A DNA stretch of 64,000 bases from Pseudomonas sp. MPC6 (GCF_006094435.1 NZ_CP034783.1:4367001-4431000), one strand, 5' to 3'. Shown: positions 1 through 9,036, counted from the first letter of the stretch. A program made the numbers and translations. The notes: generated by a model from the letters alone, not told the origin.

Positions 1-425
1 TGATGCTGGCGGTGCTGCTCAACTTCTTCATCGGCGTGATGGCGTCCACCCTGCCGGCGATGTTCCCCACCCACATCCGCTACAGCGCACTGGCCAGCGC
101 CTTCAACATCTCGGTATTGATTGCGGGCCTGACGCCTACCATCGTCGCCTGGCTGGTGGAAAGCACCCACAACCTGTACATGCCGGCCTACTACCTGATG
201 GTGATTGCGGTGGTGGGGCTGATTACCGGCGTGACGATGAAAGAAACGGCGAACAAACCCTTGCGTGGAGCAGCTCCGGCGGCTTCCGACATTGAGGAAG
301 CGCACGAACTGCTGCAGGAACACCACGACAACATCGAACAGAAGATCGAGGACATCGACGCACAGATCGCCGAGCTGGAAGCTAAACGCGAGCATCTCGT
401 GCAGCAGCATCCGCGAATCGAATAA
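1..425 (+). CDS. proP: ProP-type proline/betaine MFS transporter, 3' end only
   Basis: This is the C-terminal part of an MFS symporter; the gene begins before the window. The visible 140 residues contain the last membrane helices, then a charged tail running from a KETANKPLRG segment into a heptad-rich stretch (IEEAHELLQEHHDNIEQKIE) that ends in HPRIE. A C-terminal coiled coil of this kind is the hallmark of the osmosensory transporter ProP of E. coli, and the wording of the tail is close to it. ProP family members take up proline, glycine betaine and similar osmolytes with protons across the inner membrane when osmolality rises. The tail makes ProP likelier than a general metabolite MFS carrier, but substrate range cannot be read here. 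Confidence 0.85.
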   Translation, partial: MLAVLLNFFIGVMASTLPAMFPTHIRYSALASAFNISVLIAGLTPTIVAWLVESTHNLYMPAYYLMVIAVVGLITGVTMKETANKPLRGAAPAASDIEEAHELLQEHHDNIEQKIEDIDAQIAELEAKREHLVQQHPRIE

Positions 426-435
426 GGTGGCGGCA

Positions 436-464
436 CGCGGACAACGAACCGGTCGTTGTCCGCG
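436..464. terminator. Perfect 12-bp hairpin between convergent genes
   Basis: Arms 436-447 and 453-464 are perfectly complementary around a 5-base loop. The hairpin begins 10 bases after the proP-like stop codon and lies between two converging genes. No T-tract follows on either side, so it is a terminator-like structure or an mRNA 3' end stabiliser, not a canonical intrinsic terminator. Confidence 0.5.
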
Positions 465-515
465 ACTGACGCCTGGTTGAACACTCCTTGTAGAACACTG
501 GATACACCGCAGGAC

Positions 516-1307
516 TCAGTGCCCCAGTATTTTCGACAGAAACAGCTTTGCCCGCTCTGAAGACGTCCCGTTGAAGAACGCTTCAGAGGTTGTATCGTCA
601 ATGATCATCCCCTCCTCCATGAACACCACCCGGTCGGCCACACGTCGTGCAAAGCCCATTTCATGGGTGACCACCATCATCGTCATGCCGTCCCTGGCCA
701 GCGCCACCATCACGTCCAGCACTTCGTTGATCATCTCCGGGTCCAGCGCCGAAGTGGGCTCGTCGAAGAGCATGATCACCGGATCCATCGACAGCGCCCG
801 AGCGATGGCCACCCGCTGTTGCTGACCACCTGAGAGCTGTGCCGGATACTTGTCGGCATGGGCGCTGAGGCCGACTCGCTCGAGCAACGCCAGGCCTTTG
901 GCAGTGGCGTCCTGTGCCGGACGATCGAGCACCTTGGTTTGTGGCAACGTCAGGTTCTCGATGATTGACATGTGGGGGAACAGCTCGAAATGCTGAAACA
1001 CCATGCCCACTTGCTGGCGCAACCTTGGCAGGTCGGTTTTCGCACTGCCGATCGACTGCCCGTTCACCAGGATCTCGCCTTTCTGGAAAGACTCCAGGCC
1101 GTTGACCGTCTTGATCAATGTCGATTTGCCTGAACCCGACGGCCCGCACACCACGACAATTTCGCCTTTGCTGACGTGGGTCGAGCAGTCTTTGAGGACT
1201 TGCAGGTTGCCGTACCATTTGCTGACTCCGCGCATTCTGATACAGGCAGACTGAACCTCGGCGGCAACAGGCGCGAACGATTGCACAGCGGCTATGGACT
1301 GACTCAT
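516..1307 (-). CDS. Polar amino-acid ABC transporter ATP-binding protein (GlnQ/HisP type)
   Basis: The 263-residue ATPase energises the uptake system whose permeases and binding protein lie upstream. Walker A is GPSGSGKS (residues 55-62), the signature is LSGGQ (158-162), and Walker B is VIMLFDE (177-183), followed by the EPTSALDPE stretch usual for polar amino-acid importers. The N-terminal ~20 residues are longer than in GlnQ. It is last in a five-gene minus-strand operon, and its ATG overlaps the stop of the agmatinase-family gene by 4 bases, so translation is probably coupled. The substrate cannot be fixed; the embedded ureohydrolase suggests a guanidino compound or arginine-like amino acid (inference). 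Confidence 0.9.
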   Translation of the reverse strand: MSQSIAAVQSFAPVAAEVQSACIRMRGVSKWYGNLQVLKDCSTHVSKGEIVVVCGPSGSGKSTLIKTVNGLESFQKGEILVNGQSIGSAKTDLPRLRQQVGMVFQHFELFPHMSIIENLTLPQTKVLDRPAQDATAKGLALLERVGLSAHADKYPAQLSGGQQQRVAIARALSMDPVIMLFDEPTSALDPEMINEVLDVMVALARDGMTMMVVTHEMGFARRVADRVVFMEEGMIIDDTTSEAFFNGTSSERAKLFLSKILGH

Positions 1308-2269
1308 TTGTCGTAATACCCCGCGCGGATAGAGGCGCCGATCAGATTGACAATCAAGCGGCCCGCAGTCACGCAGGTGAGGTTGCTTGCGTTGTCTTTG
1401 CCCGGTTGGATTTCGACGATATCCATGCCGACTACCCGGCCCTTTTTCACCAACCCGTGGATGAGCTTGCGTGCCTGCAAAAAGGTCACGCCACCGGGGG
1501 CCGGGCCATCTACCGCGGGCATGATGCTTGGATCCAGGCCGTCGGCATCAATGGTCAAGTAGTAGTTGCCACCATCGGGTATACGCGCAAGCACCGCGTC
1601 CATGCCGATATCATGCAATTCGTAGGCGCTGATCAGCTGCGCACCATACTCGCGCGCAACCTCGAGGTCTTCAGGGCGTGCGCTGCCCTGAGCGCGCAAG
1701 CCGATCTGGAAGATACGGCCGACATGGGCCATTTCGGAAGCACGACGGATCGGGCTGGACAACCCTTCCCGGACCCCGTTCACGTCGTCGCGCCAGTCAA
1801 GGTGCGCATCGATATGGATGATGGTGATCGGCTCCTCGAGGCTGTCGTAGGCGCGTAGAACCGGGGTGGTAATGCCGTGGTCACCGCCAAGAACAATGGG
1901 CAGCGCACCTGCTTTGAGAATCTGGCGCACGGCCTGCTCGGCGCGCACATAGTGCTCACCCGGGTTGGCGACGTCGGGCAACACGTCGCCGCAGTCGATG
2001 AAGCGGATGTCGCTACGCCCTTGCAGCAGCGGGCCATCGATATCGAAATCGTAATGCCGTGGATCACGCACCATGCGGTCGGTGAGTTGACGAATGGCCA
2101 GGGGCGCATTGGTCTGGTCATTGGTATAGGAACGTGGGCCGTAGGGCGCACCAAAAGGCATGCCAAGCACTGCAATATCCGCCTGTTGCAGATTTTCCAG
2201 GTCGGTCATCAGCTCCGAATAAAGCAGGGTCTGATGGGTGGTGCGTGGAGCGACGGTCAGGTTCTTCAT
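1304..2269 (-). CDS. Agmatinase/guanidino-acid ureohydrolase family protein
   Basis: The 321-residue enzyme belongs to the arginase/agmatinase family, which hydrolyses a guanidino group to urea and an amine using two Mn ions. All six metal ligands are visible: H131 (GGDH), D154, H156 and D158 (IDAHLDW), D241 and D243 (IDADGLDP). The start is ATG 2269, preceded by GGAG at good spacing; a longer frame to 2347 lacks such a site. It sits between a permease and the ATPase of an ABC importer, so it probably acts on the imported compound. Pseudomonas relatives include guanidinobutyrase (GbuA) and guanidinopropionase (GpuA). The second metal loop differs from the usual SFDID wording, so I do not name the substrate. 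Confidence 0.85.
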   Translation of the reverse strand: MKNLTVAPRTTHQTLLYSELMTDLENLQQADIAVLGMPFGAPYGPRSYTNDQTNAPLAIRQLTDRMVRDPRHYDFDIDGPLLQGRSDIRFIDCGDVLPDVANPGEHYVRAEQAVRQILKAGALPIVLGGDHGITTPVLRAYDSLEEPITIIHIDAHLDWRDDVNGVREGLSSPIRRASEMAHVGRIFQIGLRAQGSARPEDLEVAREYGAQLISAYELHDIGMDAVLARIPDGGNYYLTIDADGLDPSIMPAVDGPAPGGVTFLQARKLIHGLVKKGRVVGMDIVEIQPGKDNASNLTCVTAGRLIVNLIGASIRAGYYDK

Positions 2270-2294
2270 AAAAACTCCAAGATGATGGGATTTT

Positions 2295-2957
2295 CTAGCG
2301 ATGGCGCCACTGTCTTTCACGGGACTCCAGGGCCTGGCCAAGTGCATCGAGCACGATGCTCGACAGCCAATAGAGCAATGCGGCGGTGCCCAGCACTTCG
2401 AGGTAAGCGAAGGTGTCGGCGGTCATCAGGTTGCTCTGATAAGTCAGCTCGGGAAGACTGGTGACCGAGAAGATCGCGGTGTCCTTGAACATCATGATGA
2501 TCAGGCTGGTCGTCGGCGGAATCAGGTAGCCGAAGCTCTGCGGCACCACCACGTAGCGCTGCACCTGCCAGACGGAAAACCCCAGTGACCGCGCGGCACG
2601 CGCCTGGCCGGCGGGCACGCTCTTCAAGGCGGCACGCAGGATTTCGCTGAAATACCCGGCGGTATAAAACGCAGTGGCGCCAATGGCGATCACAAAGGAC
2701 GAGGCGTTCACGCCCAACTGCGGCAAGCCGAAAAACAGCAGGTACACCACGATCAGGAAGGGAACATTGCGCACAAGTTCGACGTAGCAACGGGCAATCA
2801 GCCGTGGCAACCAGTACTGCGCATCGGCCATGTAGGCGAACAGGGCACCGATCAACATACCCAGCGGAATACCGATGGCACTGACCGTCGCGGTGATTTT
2901 CAGCCCCTGCAGCAACGCGGGAGCTGCGTGACTGATCACTTCAATATCAATGGGCAT
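2295..2957 (-). CDS. Polar amino-acid ABC transporter permease 2
   Basis: A 220-residue inner-membrane permease of the HisM/GlnP type with about five hydrophobic segments. The cytoplasmic EAA loop, which docks to the ATPase, is visible around residues 112-140 (SVPAGQARAARSLGF, then a PQSF stretch). Its start overlaps the end of the preceding permease gene by 11 bases, so the two are translationally coupled and probably form the heterodimeric channel. The agmatinase-family gene follows 25 bases downstream. Family and role are clear; substrate is unknown. Confidence 0.88.
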   Translation of the reverse strand: MPIDIEVISHAAPALLQGLKITATVSAIGIPLGMLIGALFAYMADAQYWLPRLIARCYVELVRNVPFLIVVYLLFFGLPQLGVNASSFVIAIGATAFYTAGYFSEILRAALKSVPAGQARAARSLGFSVWQVQRYVVVPQSFGYLIPPTTSLIIMMFKDTAIFSVTSLPELTYQSNLMTADTFAYLEVLGTAALLYWLSSIVLDALGQALESRERQWRHR

Positions 2958-3627
2958 TTGGCATCACCTTGGCAATGCGGCGCTCGATCGATCGCGAGAT
3001 CGAGGATGCGCACAGCAGAATGGAGAAGTAGACGACGGCTGTTGCGCTGAACACTTGCAGAGGCAGGTCGCTTTGCAGCGTCGCGTTACGCGCCACGGTC
3101 GCGAGCTCGCTGACGGCAATCACCGACAACAGTGAAGAGGCTTTCAGCAGGACGGTGTACTCGTTGGTCAGCGGCGGAATCGACCGATTGAACATCTGCG
3201 GCAACAGTACGTAACGCCACTTTTGCCAAGCGCGCATGCCCAGCGCCTGGGCGGCTGCAACCTGTCCTCGAGGAACCGACGTCAAGGCGCCACGCAGGAT
3301 TTCACTGATGTAGGCCGCCGTGTTCAACGACAGGGCCAGGATCCCCGCCTCCAACGGCGTCAGCGAAATACCCAGCAGGCCGGGCAACACGAAATACGCG
3401 ATCAGCAACTGAATCAGCAGCGGCGTGCCACGGATGGCACTGACGTAGACCATCACCGCATAGCGGGCAATCGGCCCTGCCGCGACTCTCAGCAGCAGCA
3501 ACAGCACACCCAACCCCAGCCCTATGAGAAACGCCAGGCTGCTGGCGAAAAACGTCGTCGCTGCGCCTTGCAACAGCCCATCGAAAAACGGTCCCAGGGC
3601 GGTGTGGGCATTCAACCAACTGGTCAT
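2947..3627 (-). CDS. Polar amino-acid ABC transporter permease 1
   Basis: A 226-residue HisQ/HisM-type permease with an EAA loop near residues 135-160 (SVPRGQVAAAQALGM, then LLPQMF). ATG 3627 is chosen over the adjacent GTG 3630 because a GGAGG lies 7-8 bases upstream of it. It follows the binding-protein gene by 15 bases and overlaps the second permease. The binding protein, two permeases and ATPase make a complete importer, with a hydrolase gene inserted before the ATPase. Confidence 0.88.
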   Translation of the reverse strand: MTSWLNAHTALGPFFDGLLQGAATTFFASSLAFLIGLGLGVLLLLLRVAAGPIARYAVMVYVSAIRGTPLLIQLLIAYFVLPGLLGISLTPLEAGILALSLNTAAYISEILRGALTSVPRGQVAAAQALGMRAWQKWRYVLLPQMFNRSIPPLTNEYTVLLKASSLLSVIAVSELATVARNATLQSDLPLQVFSATAVVYFSILLCASSISRSIERRIAKVMPNAH

Positions 3628-3642
3628 CACCTGACCCTCCGC

Positions 3643-4494
3643 TCAAAGGGCCGCTTCAGGGAGATACCCTGAAGTCGGTAATGCCAGGGTTTCGCCGAAC
3701 CATTTCTGCTGCAACTCGGCCAACTTGCCGCTGGCCCGCATCTCATCCAGCGTCTCGTTGATGAAGGTGCGAACTTCCGGATTCCTGGCATTGACCACCC
3801 AGGCCAACAGCTTGGAATCGCCTACCCCGCCCACCGTTTTGTAGATGTCCGGCTGCCGGCGCATTTGCACGGCCAACACGTTGCTGGGCAGAACACCTAC
3901 GTCGATCGAGCCGTTGGCAATCGCCAGGCCGACATCGGGATAGCCCTGGAAGAGCTTGAGTTCCGCGTAGCCCTGCCCTTTGCTGGCTTTGAGATTTCTC
4001 TCGTATTCCTGCAGCGCATGTTGGGACGAAGACCCCATCTGGGTGCCGACGACTTTGCCGGCGGCATCCTCGACCTGGGTGATGGTGGTGTTGTCCGCCT
4101 TGACCACAAACAGCGAGCGGACAATGCCGATCGGCTGGCTGAAGGCGAACCGCTTGGCTCGCTCGGGCGTGATCCCGACGGAAGTCGCCACAAAGTCGAA
4201 TTTGTTGCTCATCAACCCGGGCAGCAAACCGTTGAACGGCAAGTTCAACTGCTCCAGTTCAACCCCGAGTTTGGCGGCCATATGTTCCAGGATATCGTGG
4301 CCGTAGCCCACAACCTTCCCGCTTTCGACGAACTCATAAGGTTCGTACGCGGCTTCGGTGCCCACTGTCAGCTTGCCACGCTGCTTGATGTCGGCAAGCG
4401 TGCCGGCCTGGGCCAATGCGAAGCTGGAGGTACAGACCACCAGCGAGGTTAAGAGCACGGCTTTGACGATACTTCGGCGACTGGGTCCAGTCAT
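3643..4494 (-). CDS. Periplasmic amino-acid-binding protein of ABC importer
   Basis: A 283-residue solute-binding protein of family 3 (SBP_bac_3). The N-terminus has a basic start, a hydrophobic core and a probable cleavage site after SSFALAQA (about residue 30). The mature part opens with LADIKQRGKLTVGTEAAYEP, typical of lysine/arginine/ornithine and cystine binding proteins, and a VATSVGITPERAKRFAFS segment marks the hinge region. It is the first gene of the importer operon and is divergent from a LysR gene across about 130 bases, so that regulator is the obvious candidate to control it. The ligand is not evident. Confidence 0.9.
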   Translation of the reverse strand: MTGPSRRSIVKAVLLTSLVVCTSSFALAQAGTLADIKQRGKLTVGTEAAYEPYEFVESGKVVGYGHDILEHMAAKLGVELEQLNLPFNGLLPGLMSNKFDFVATSVGITPERAKRFAFSQPIGIVRSLFVVKADNTTITQVEDAAGKVVGTQMGSSSQHALQEYERNLKASKGQGYAELKLFQGYPDVGLAIANGSIDVGVLPSNVLAVQMRRQPDIYKTVGGVGDSKLLAWVVNARNPEVRTFINETLDEMRASGKLAELQQKWFGETLALPTSGYLPEAAL

Positions 4495-4623
4495 GATTGC
4501 GGTCCCCCCATTTCTTGGAGTGTTGTATTTGTGAAGGTTGCGGGGCCCAAATTAGCCAGTGCCAAAGCGTAAGTAAAATCACTTTATTGGAGATATGGTC
4601 TTGGAATCTGATACCTTTTGCCC

Positions 4624-5526
4624 ATGAACCGATTCGACCTTACCGAGCGTGACTTGCGTTCCCTGCGCATCTTCTGTGCCGCCGCTGAAGCGGGCGGGTT
4701 TGCCGCGGCTGAGCGCCGGCTGAATATGACCAAGGCCTCGATCAGCAGGCATATCAAGGAGGTGGAGGAACGCCTGGGTGTGCGACTGTGCGAGCGCGGA
4801 CCGGCAGGTTTCAAACTGAGTGCGGCCGGGAGGGTGGCGCTGGAGTTGACGACCAACGCGCTCAATTCCCTCGAACGGATCAAGCCTGAAATCGATGCGG
4901 TACGTGCGGTGATATCCGGCACCGTCTCGATTGGCACGGTCGAGCATATGCTCGCGGACCCGAATTGCCGTCTGGCCGAAGCGTTGAAAGAACTGCGACG
5001 AAGAGCCCCCAACGTCCAGGCCGAAGTGGCCGTGATGACCTTTGGCAATTTGAACCAGGCCTTGCGCGAGCGCCGGGTGCAGGTGGCCATTCGCGGGATG
5101 TACAAGAAAGAGCGCGCGTTTCACTACCAGAAGCTGTTCGTCGAAGACCATCGCGTCTATGTAGCCGCTCACGCGTCGGGCAAGGATCAGCGCCCGCCCC
5201 TGGTGTACCGGCCGCATCCCTTCGTCGAAGAAATGTTGGCTACCCAGGGTTTTGAACGCGGGCCCGAAGCCGCAGGATTGGAAGCGATCGCGATGCTCGT
5301 CGAGAGTGGCGGTTATGCCGGGCTACTGCCGGAGCATTATGTCGAACTCATCGCCCCGCGCTTCGACTTGCGAGCGTTACCCGACAGCCCCGTATTTCAT
5401 AACACGATATGCGCGATAACCGAGGCCTCTCGCCCGCTGTCACGCAGCGCGGAGCTGTTTCTCGAGATCCTTGAAGAATTGCATGCAAGCGACTCATCCC
5501 TCTCGAATCGACACAGCGCCAGATAG
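4624..5526 (+). CDS. LysR-type transcriptional regulator, divergent from the ABC operon
   Basis: A 300-residue LysR regulator with the winged helix-turn-helix at residues ~5-65 (FCAAAEAGGFAAAERRLNMTKASISRHIKEVE) and a co-inducer domain after it. ATG 4624 is preferred to a TTG two codons upstream; no strong ribosome-binding site precedes either. It is transcribed away from the amino-acid importer/agmatinase operon, the usual arrangement for a LysR protein that activates its neighbour. The effector is probably the imported compound or its product (inference). Confidence 0.88.
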   Translation: MNRFDLTERDLRSLRIFCAAAEAGGFAAAERRLNMTKASISRHIKEVEERLGVRLCERGPAGFKLSAAGRVALELTTNALNSLERIKPEIDAVRAVISGTVSIGTVEHMLADPNCRLAEALKELRRRAPNVQAEVAVMTFGNLNQALRERRVQVAIRGMYKKERAFHYQKLFVEDHRVYVAAHASGKDQRPPLVYRPHPFVEEMLATQGFERGPEAAGLEAIAMLVESGGYAGLLPEHYVELIAPRFDLRALPDSPVFHNTICAITEASRPLSRSAELFLEILEELHASDSSLSNRHSAR

Positions 5527-5624
5527 CCAATGCAGGGTGCCGGCACCTGCCCCTACCTTTCGGTTATGCGCAGGCTCAACTAGGGTAATGACAAGAGCAT
5601 CTGTCCAAACCGGGGACGCAGAGC

Positions 5625-6299
5625 ATGTCCAGACTCCTGTTTCTAACGTTCGCCGGCCTGGTCCTGTGCAGCAGCCAGGCGCTGGCGGACACCCTGAAGA
5701 TCAGCGTGATCGGCGCCGGTAACGTCGGCGGTACGCTGGGCACGTTATGGGTAAAGGCAGGGCACTCGGTGATGTTTTCGTCGCGTCACCCCGAAGAGCT
5801 GGCGGACCTGGTCAAGGCCGCCGGCCCCAACGCGCGTGCGGGCACGGTCAGCGACGCCGCGTCCTGGGGCGACGTGATTGTGCTGAGTGTTCCCTACGGC
5901 GCAATGCCGACGCTGTCCAAACAACTGAAGGGCAGGCTGGAGGGCAAGGTGGTATTCAGCACCAGCAACCCGTTCAGCGGCCGTGACGGCGACATCGGGC
6001 GCCAGGCGCTGGAACAGGGCGTCGCCCTGGCGGACCAGCAGTACCTTCCCGGTGTGCACCTGGTACGGGCGTTCAACGCCATCGGCTATGCCTCAATGAA
6101 AAGCCAGTCCGGCAAAGGCAAGGCAATTGCAACTTTCGCCGACGACGCCCAGGCCCGCGACTTGGGCGCCCGACTGGTGCGCGACGCCGGATTCATCCCG
6201 GTCCTTCTACCGCTGGCGCGGGCCGATGAAGGATTGCCGGGCGGCCCGGCCAGCGGCGTGTTGAGCGAGGCCGAGCTCAAGCAGAAACTAGGCTTGTAG
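5625..6299 (+). CDS. NAD(P)-binding F420-reductase-like protein with signal peptide
   Basis: A 224-residue protein of the NADPH-dependent F420 reductase/coenzyme-F420:NADP oxidoreductase-like family. The Rossmann motif (ISVIGAGNVGGTLG) begins near residue 26 and FNAIGY lies near residue 148. Uniquely for a dinucleotide-binding enzyme, the N-terminus is a convincing signal peptide (LLFLTFAGLVLCSSQALA, cleavage about residue 22), and the Rossmann strand follows it directly. That predicts a periplasmic protein whose cofactor supply is unclear. A GGGGA lies 8 bases before the ATG. It appears to stand alone between a LysR gene and a convergent flavoprotein gene. A decayed relative lies at 61084-61160. 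Confidence 0.75.
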   Translation: MSRLLFLTFAGLVLCSSQALADTLKISVIGAGNVGGTLGTLWVKAGHSVMFSSRHPEELADLVKAAGPNARAGTVSDAASWGDVIVLSVPYGAMPTLSKQLKGRLEGKVVFSTSNPFSGRDGDIGRQALEQGVALADQQYLPGVHLVRAFNAIGYASMKSQSGKGKAIATFADDAQARDLGARLVRDAGFIPVLLPLARADEGLPGGPASGVLSEAELKQKLGL

Positions 6300-6305
6300 C
6301 TGCGT

Positions 6306-7775
6306 TCAGTGCACCCTTCGCGTAGAGGCCTGTGCGCCGGCGATGCGCCCCAGTACGGAACCTGATGTCAGCCCCGCCCCACCGGCGTACTTGACGTAGT
6401 AGAGGTTGCCCACCAACTCGCCCGCGGCGTAGAGACCGTCAATCGGTTGATCCTCTTCGTCGAGCACCCGGGCCTGGCTGTCGACCTTCAGGCCACCGAA
6501 CGTGAAGGTGATGCCGCACGTCACCGCGTAGGCCACGAAGGGCGGACGATCCAGGGGGTTGGCCCAGTTTGACTTGGGCAACTCCAGCCCTAGAGTCGAG
6601 CGTCCGTCGCGGATGGCGGGGTTGAATGGCACGTTGAGTTGCACGGCGCTGTTGTAGGCCTCGAGGGTGTGCAGCAGAGCGGAACCGTTGACCCCTTCCA
6701 TCTGCTCCATCAACCCTTGCAGGGTCGCCGCCTGGATCCGCGTCACCTGGCGTCCCCGGTACTCATCGGGGAGCAAGTGGTGGCTGTGCTGATCGAAGAT
6801 CTGCCATGCGACACCCTCCGGTTGTGCCATGACTTTGGCGCCCATGCTGGAGTAGGTGTAGTTGCGAAAATCCTGGCCTTCATCGATAAAACGCTTGCCA
6901 TCGGCATTGACCACTACGCCGAGATGGAAGTAGTTCTTTTGCTGGTTAAGCTGGTTCAGGTCGCCCATTTGCGGGGCGTTGACGTCATAAAACACCGCAT
7001 GGCAACCGGACCAGTTGCCGTGCGCCACGGCGCCCACATCCAGGGCCATGCGGATGCCGTCGCCGGTGTTGTAGCGTGACCCGCGGACTTTGGCCAAGTC
7101 CCAGCCCGGTCCCAGGTATTGGGTGCGCCATTGCAGATTGGCATGGAAGCCACCCGTTGCGAGGACCAGCGCCCGAGCGGAAAACTGACGACCATCCGCG
7201 CAGGACAGCTGCCACAAGCCGGCAGGATCACGGCTGATGCGTTGGGTCCGACAGCCGTAGAAAACCTCCACGGCGTCTTTTTCCACTCGGCGAAACAAGG
7301 CATCGACCAACCCCAGGCCGCCACCGGAAACCTCGATGGTCAGGCCGCCCCAGAAGCGGAACTTGCCATCCACCTTGAAGGCCTGGCGACCGTAGATGGG
7401 CATGAAGCGCACGCCCTTGCCGGTCATCCACTGCAAGGTATCCAGGCTCTGCGACACGACCGTGTCCAACACGTGCGGGTCGGTGCGGTATTGGCTCATG
7501 GCCGCCAATTCACCGAAAAAATCGTCCTGGGTATAGGCGCCGAAATCGCTGCTTTCAACTTCACTCTCCAGCAGGTCCGGCATCAGGCTGCGCAAGTCCT
7601 CAACGCCCCGGTAAGCCACGCGAAAAGCGCCTCCGGTGTGCGCCGAGTTACCGCCGCGCTGCTCTTTCGGCGCGCGTTCAAGCAAGGCCACCCGCGCCCC
7701 TTGTTCGCGGGCGGAAAGGGCTGCGCAAAGCCCGGCATTGCCGCTGCCCAGCACGATGACGTCGTAAGGTTGCAT
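6306..7775 (-). CDS. FAD-dependent dehydrogenase, TcuA/fumarate-reductase flavoprotein family
   Basis: The 489-residue flavoprotein has the FAD-binding GSGNAGLCAALSA motif at residues ~10-22. Near the C-terminus a TFGGLKVD...GLYAAGE stretch closes the FAD site, as in tricarballylate dehydrogenase (TcuA) and 3-ketosteroid dehydrogenases (FAD_binding_2 family). Such enzymes oxidise C-C single bonds and pass electrons to a quinone or carrier. It is the last minus-strand gene of the aromatic locus, 184 bases after the secreted propeller gene, so membership of that unit is uncertain. Two paralogues lie at 28705 and 33015. Substrate unknown. Confidence 0.8.
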   Translation of the reverse strand: MQPYDVIVLGSGNAGLCAALSAREQGARVALLERAPKEQRGGNSAHTGGAFRVAYRGVEDLRSLMPDLLESEVESSDFGAYTQDDFFGELAAMSQYRTDPHVLDTVVSQSLDTLQWMTGKGVRFMPIYGRQAFKVDGKFRFWGGLTIEVSGGGLGLVDALFRRVEKDAVEVFYGCRTQRISRDPAGLWQLSCADGRQFSARALVLATGGFHANLQWRTQYLGPGWDLAKVRGSRYNTGDGIRMALDVGAVAHGNWSGCHAVFYDVNAPQMGDLNQLNQQKNYFHLGVVVNADGKRFIDEGQDFRNYTYSSMGAKVMAQPEGVAWQIFDQHSHHLLPDEYRGRQVTRIQAATLQGLMEQMEGVNGSALLHTLEAYNSAVQLNVPFNPAIRDGRSTLGLELPKSNWANPLDRPPFVAYAVTCGITFTFGGLKVDSQARVLDEEDQPIDGLYAAGELVGNLYYVKYAGGAGLTSGSVLGRIAGAQASTRRVH

Positions 7776-7818
7776 ACCCGCTCCTGATCTGTGGACTTCA
7801 TTGTCCGATTATCAACAG

Positions 7819-7848
7819 GACCGCGCGGGGGACTTAGCCTGCGCGGTC
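7819..7848. repeat. 8-bp inverted repeat in the 7776-7959 gap
   Basis: GACCGCGC (7819-7826) pairs with GCGCGGTC (7841-7848) between the propeller gene and the flavoprotein gene. Without a T-tract on the transcribed (minus) side it is at best a weak transcription barrier. Confidence 0.35.
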
Positions 7849-7959
7849 GAATAGGCTTTTCAACTAATGCGCAAGGTGATGCGCTGGCTCGAGCTTGCGG
7901 GGTGCGGTCCAATTGATTGTAAAAGCACATCCGAACGCCGCCCGAGCCTTCGGCAGCGT

Positions 7960-9036
7960 CTACAGAGGGGGGATTGCGTTGGGTATGAGCAACATGCGAT
8001 CTCCGGCGAACGCACCGACGTACACGTCGTGACCGACCTGCAAGGCCGTTGAGGCGCCATACAACGCCCCTTCTTGGGCGCGCATCAGTTCACGACTTGT
8101 GCCCTTGAGCGGATCGATCAATGCCACCACCGAGGGGCTGGGGCAGAATTCGTTGTGGCTGAGGAAACACCTGCGAAAGGTCTGTGCATCAGGCACACCG
8201 GCCGTGAGCAGTTGCCCATCAGCCGTCCAGCTGAGGTTGTCCGGCAAGAAGTCGAGGGCGATCTTGCTGACGACTTTTTGTTGTTTGAAGTCGTACTGCC
8301 AGACGCCGCTGCCCGGCCATGCGGCGAACCAGACCGACTGACCGTCCTGGCTCACCTGAATGCCATTCGGTGCAGGGGCCTGGCTGTCGGGCAGACGCTG
8401 CAGTCCCGCGCTGGCGTGCCAGGCAAGCAAATGCCCGGTGGCGCGGCCATCGAGCAACTGCTCCAGGCGAGGATCGTCTTTCATTGCATCGAAGCTGAAC
8501 ATGGCCGTAACCACGAAGCCGCCGTCAGGCGTCGCGGCAACATCGTTGAGCATCGTGCCGTCCTGGCTTTCCACGCAACCACGCCAGATGGCCTTCCAGC
8601 TGTTGCCATCGCTGATCGGCTCGAAGAATTCCACAGCCTCTCGACCGTTGTGGTTGACCACCAACAACTGCGACTTACCATCGGCACGCTTGGACAGATG
8701 GATGCCGTGGGCACCGATGGCGCCTTGCGGCTGCGCGCATGAAGGTTCGCCCCAACCCGGTGTCGCCTGCCGCTCGATGACCATATCGGTCACTTCGCGG
8801 GAGGCCAACGCCATGACTCGCAATCGGCTTTGATGGCTGGCGGCCAGTCCCGGCGTGGTGCTCAGGAACAGGAAACCGCCATCCGGCGAAAGCTCCAGAT
8901 CCTCGGGGGGCGCCATGCCGCAGATCGGCGTGTAAGCGCTTTGCGCCACGCATGCCGGCACCTGTGGTTGAGCGGCAGAAACAGCGGTGCTGATAGCCAG
9001 CGCCAAGGCAGCGCTGGCCAAACGTAAATGGTTCAT
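7960..9036 (-). CDS. Secreted beta-propeller protein, SMP-30/gluconolactonase-like
   Basis: A 358-residue exported protein. The N-terminus is a classical signal peptide (LASAALALAISTAVSAAQ, cleavage about residue 22). The mature sequence has repeating strand patterns such as LELSPDGGFLFLSTTP, VAATPDGGFVVT and IQVSQDGQSVWFA that resemble a six-bladed propeller of the SMP-30/strictosidine-synthase type. Several cysteines (CVAQSAYTPICGM near the N-terminus, a CFLSHNEFC pair later) suggest periplasmic disulfides. It lies 100 bases downstream of the ring-fission hydrolase and probably shares its sigma-54 promoter. A lactonase or a carrier role for the aromatic pathway are both possible; function is not known. 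Confidence 0.65.
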   Translation of the reverse strand: MNHLRLASAALALAISTAVSAAQPQVPACVAQSAYTPICGMAPPEDLELSPDGGFLFLSTTPGLAASHQSRLRVMALASREVTDMVIERQATPGWGEPSCAQPQGAIGAHGIHLSKRADGKSQLLVVNHNGREAVEFFEPISDGNSWKAIWRGCVESQDGTMLNDVAATPDGGFVVTAMFSFDAMKDDPRLEQLLDGRATGHLLAWHASAGLQRLPDSQAPAPNGIQVSQDGQSVWFAAWPGSGVWQYDFKQQKVVSKIALDFLPDNLSWTADGQLLTAGVPDAQTFRRCFLSHNEFCPSPSVVALIDPLKGTSRELMRAQEGALYGASTALQVGHDVYVGAFAGDRMLLIPNAIPPL

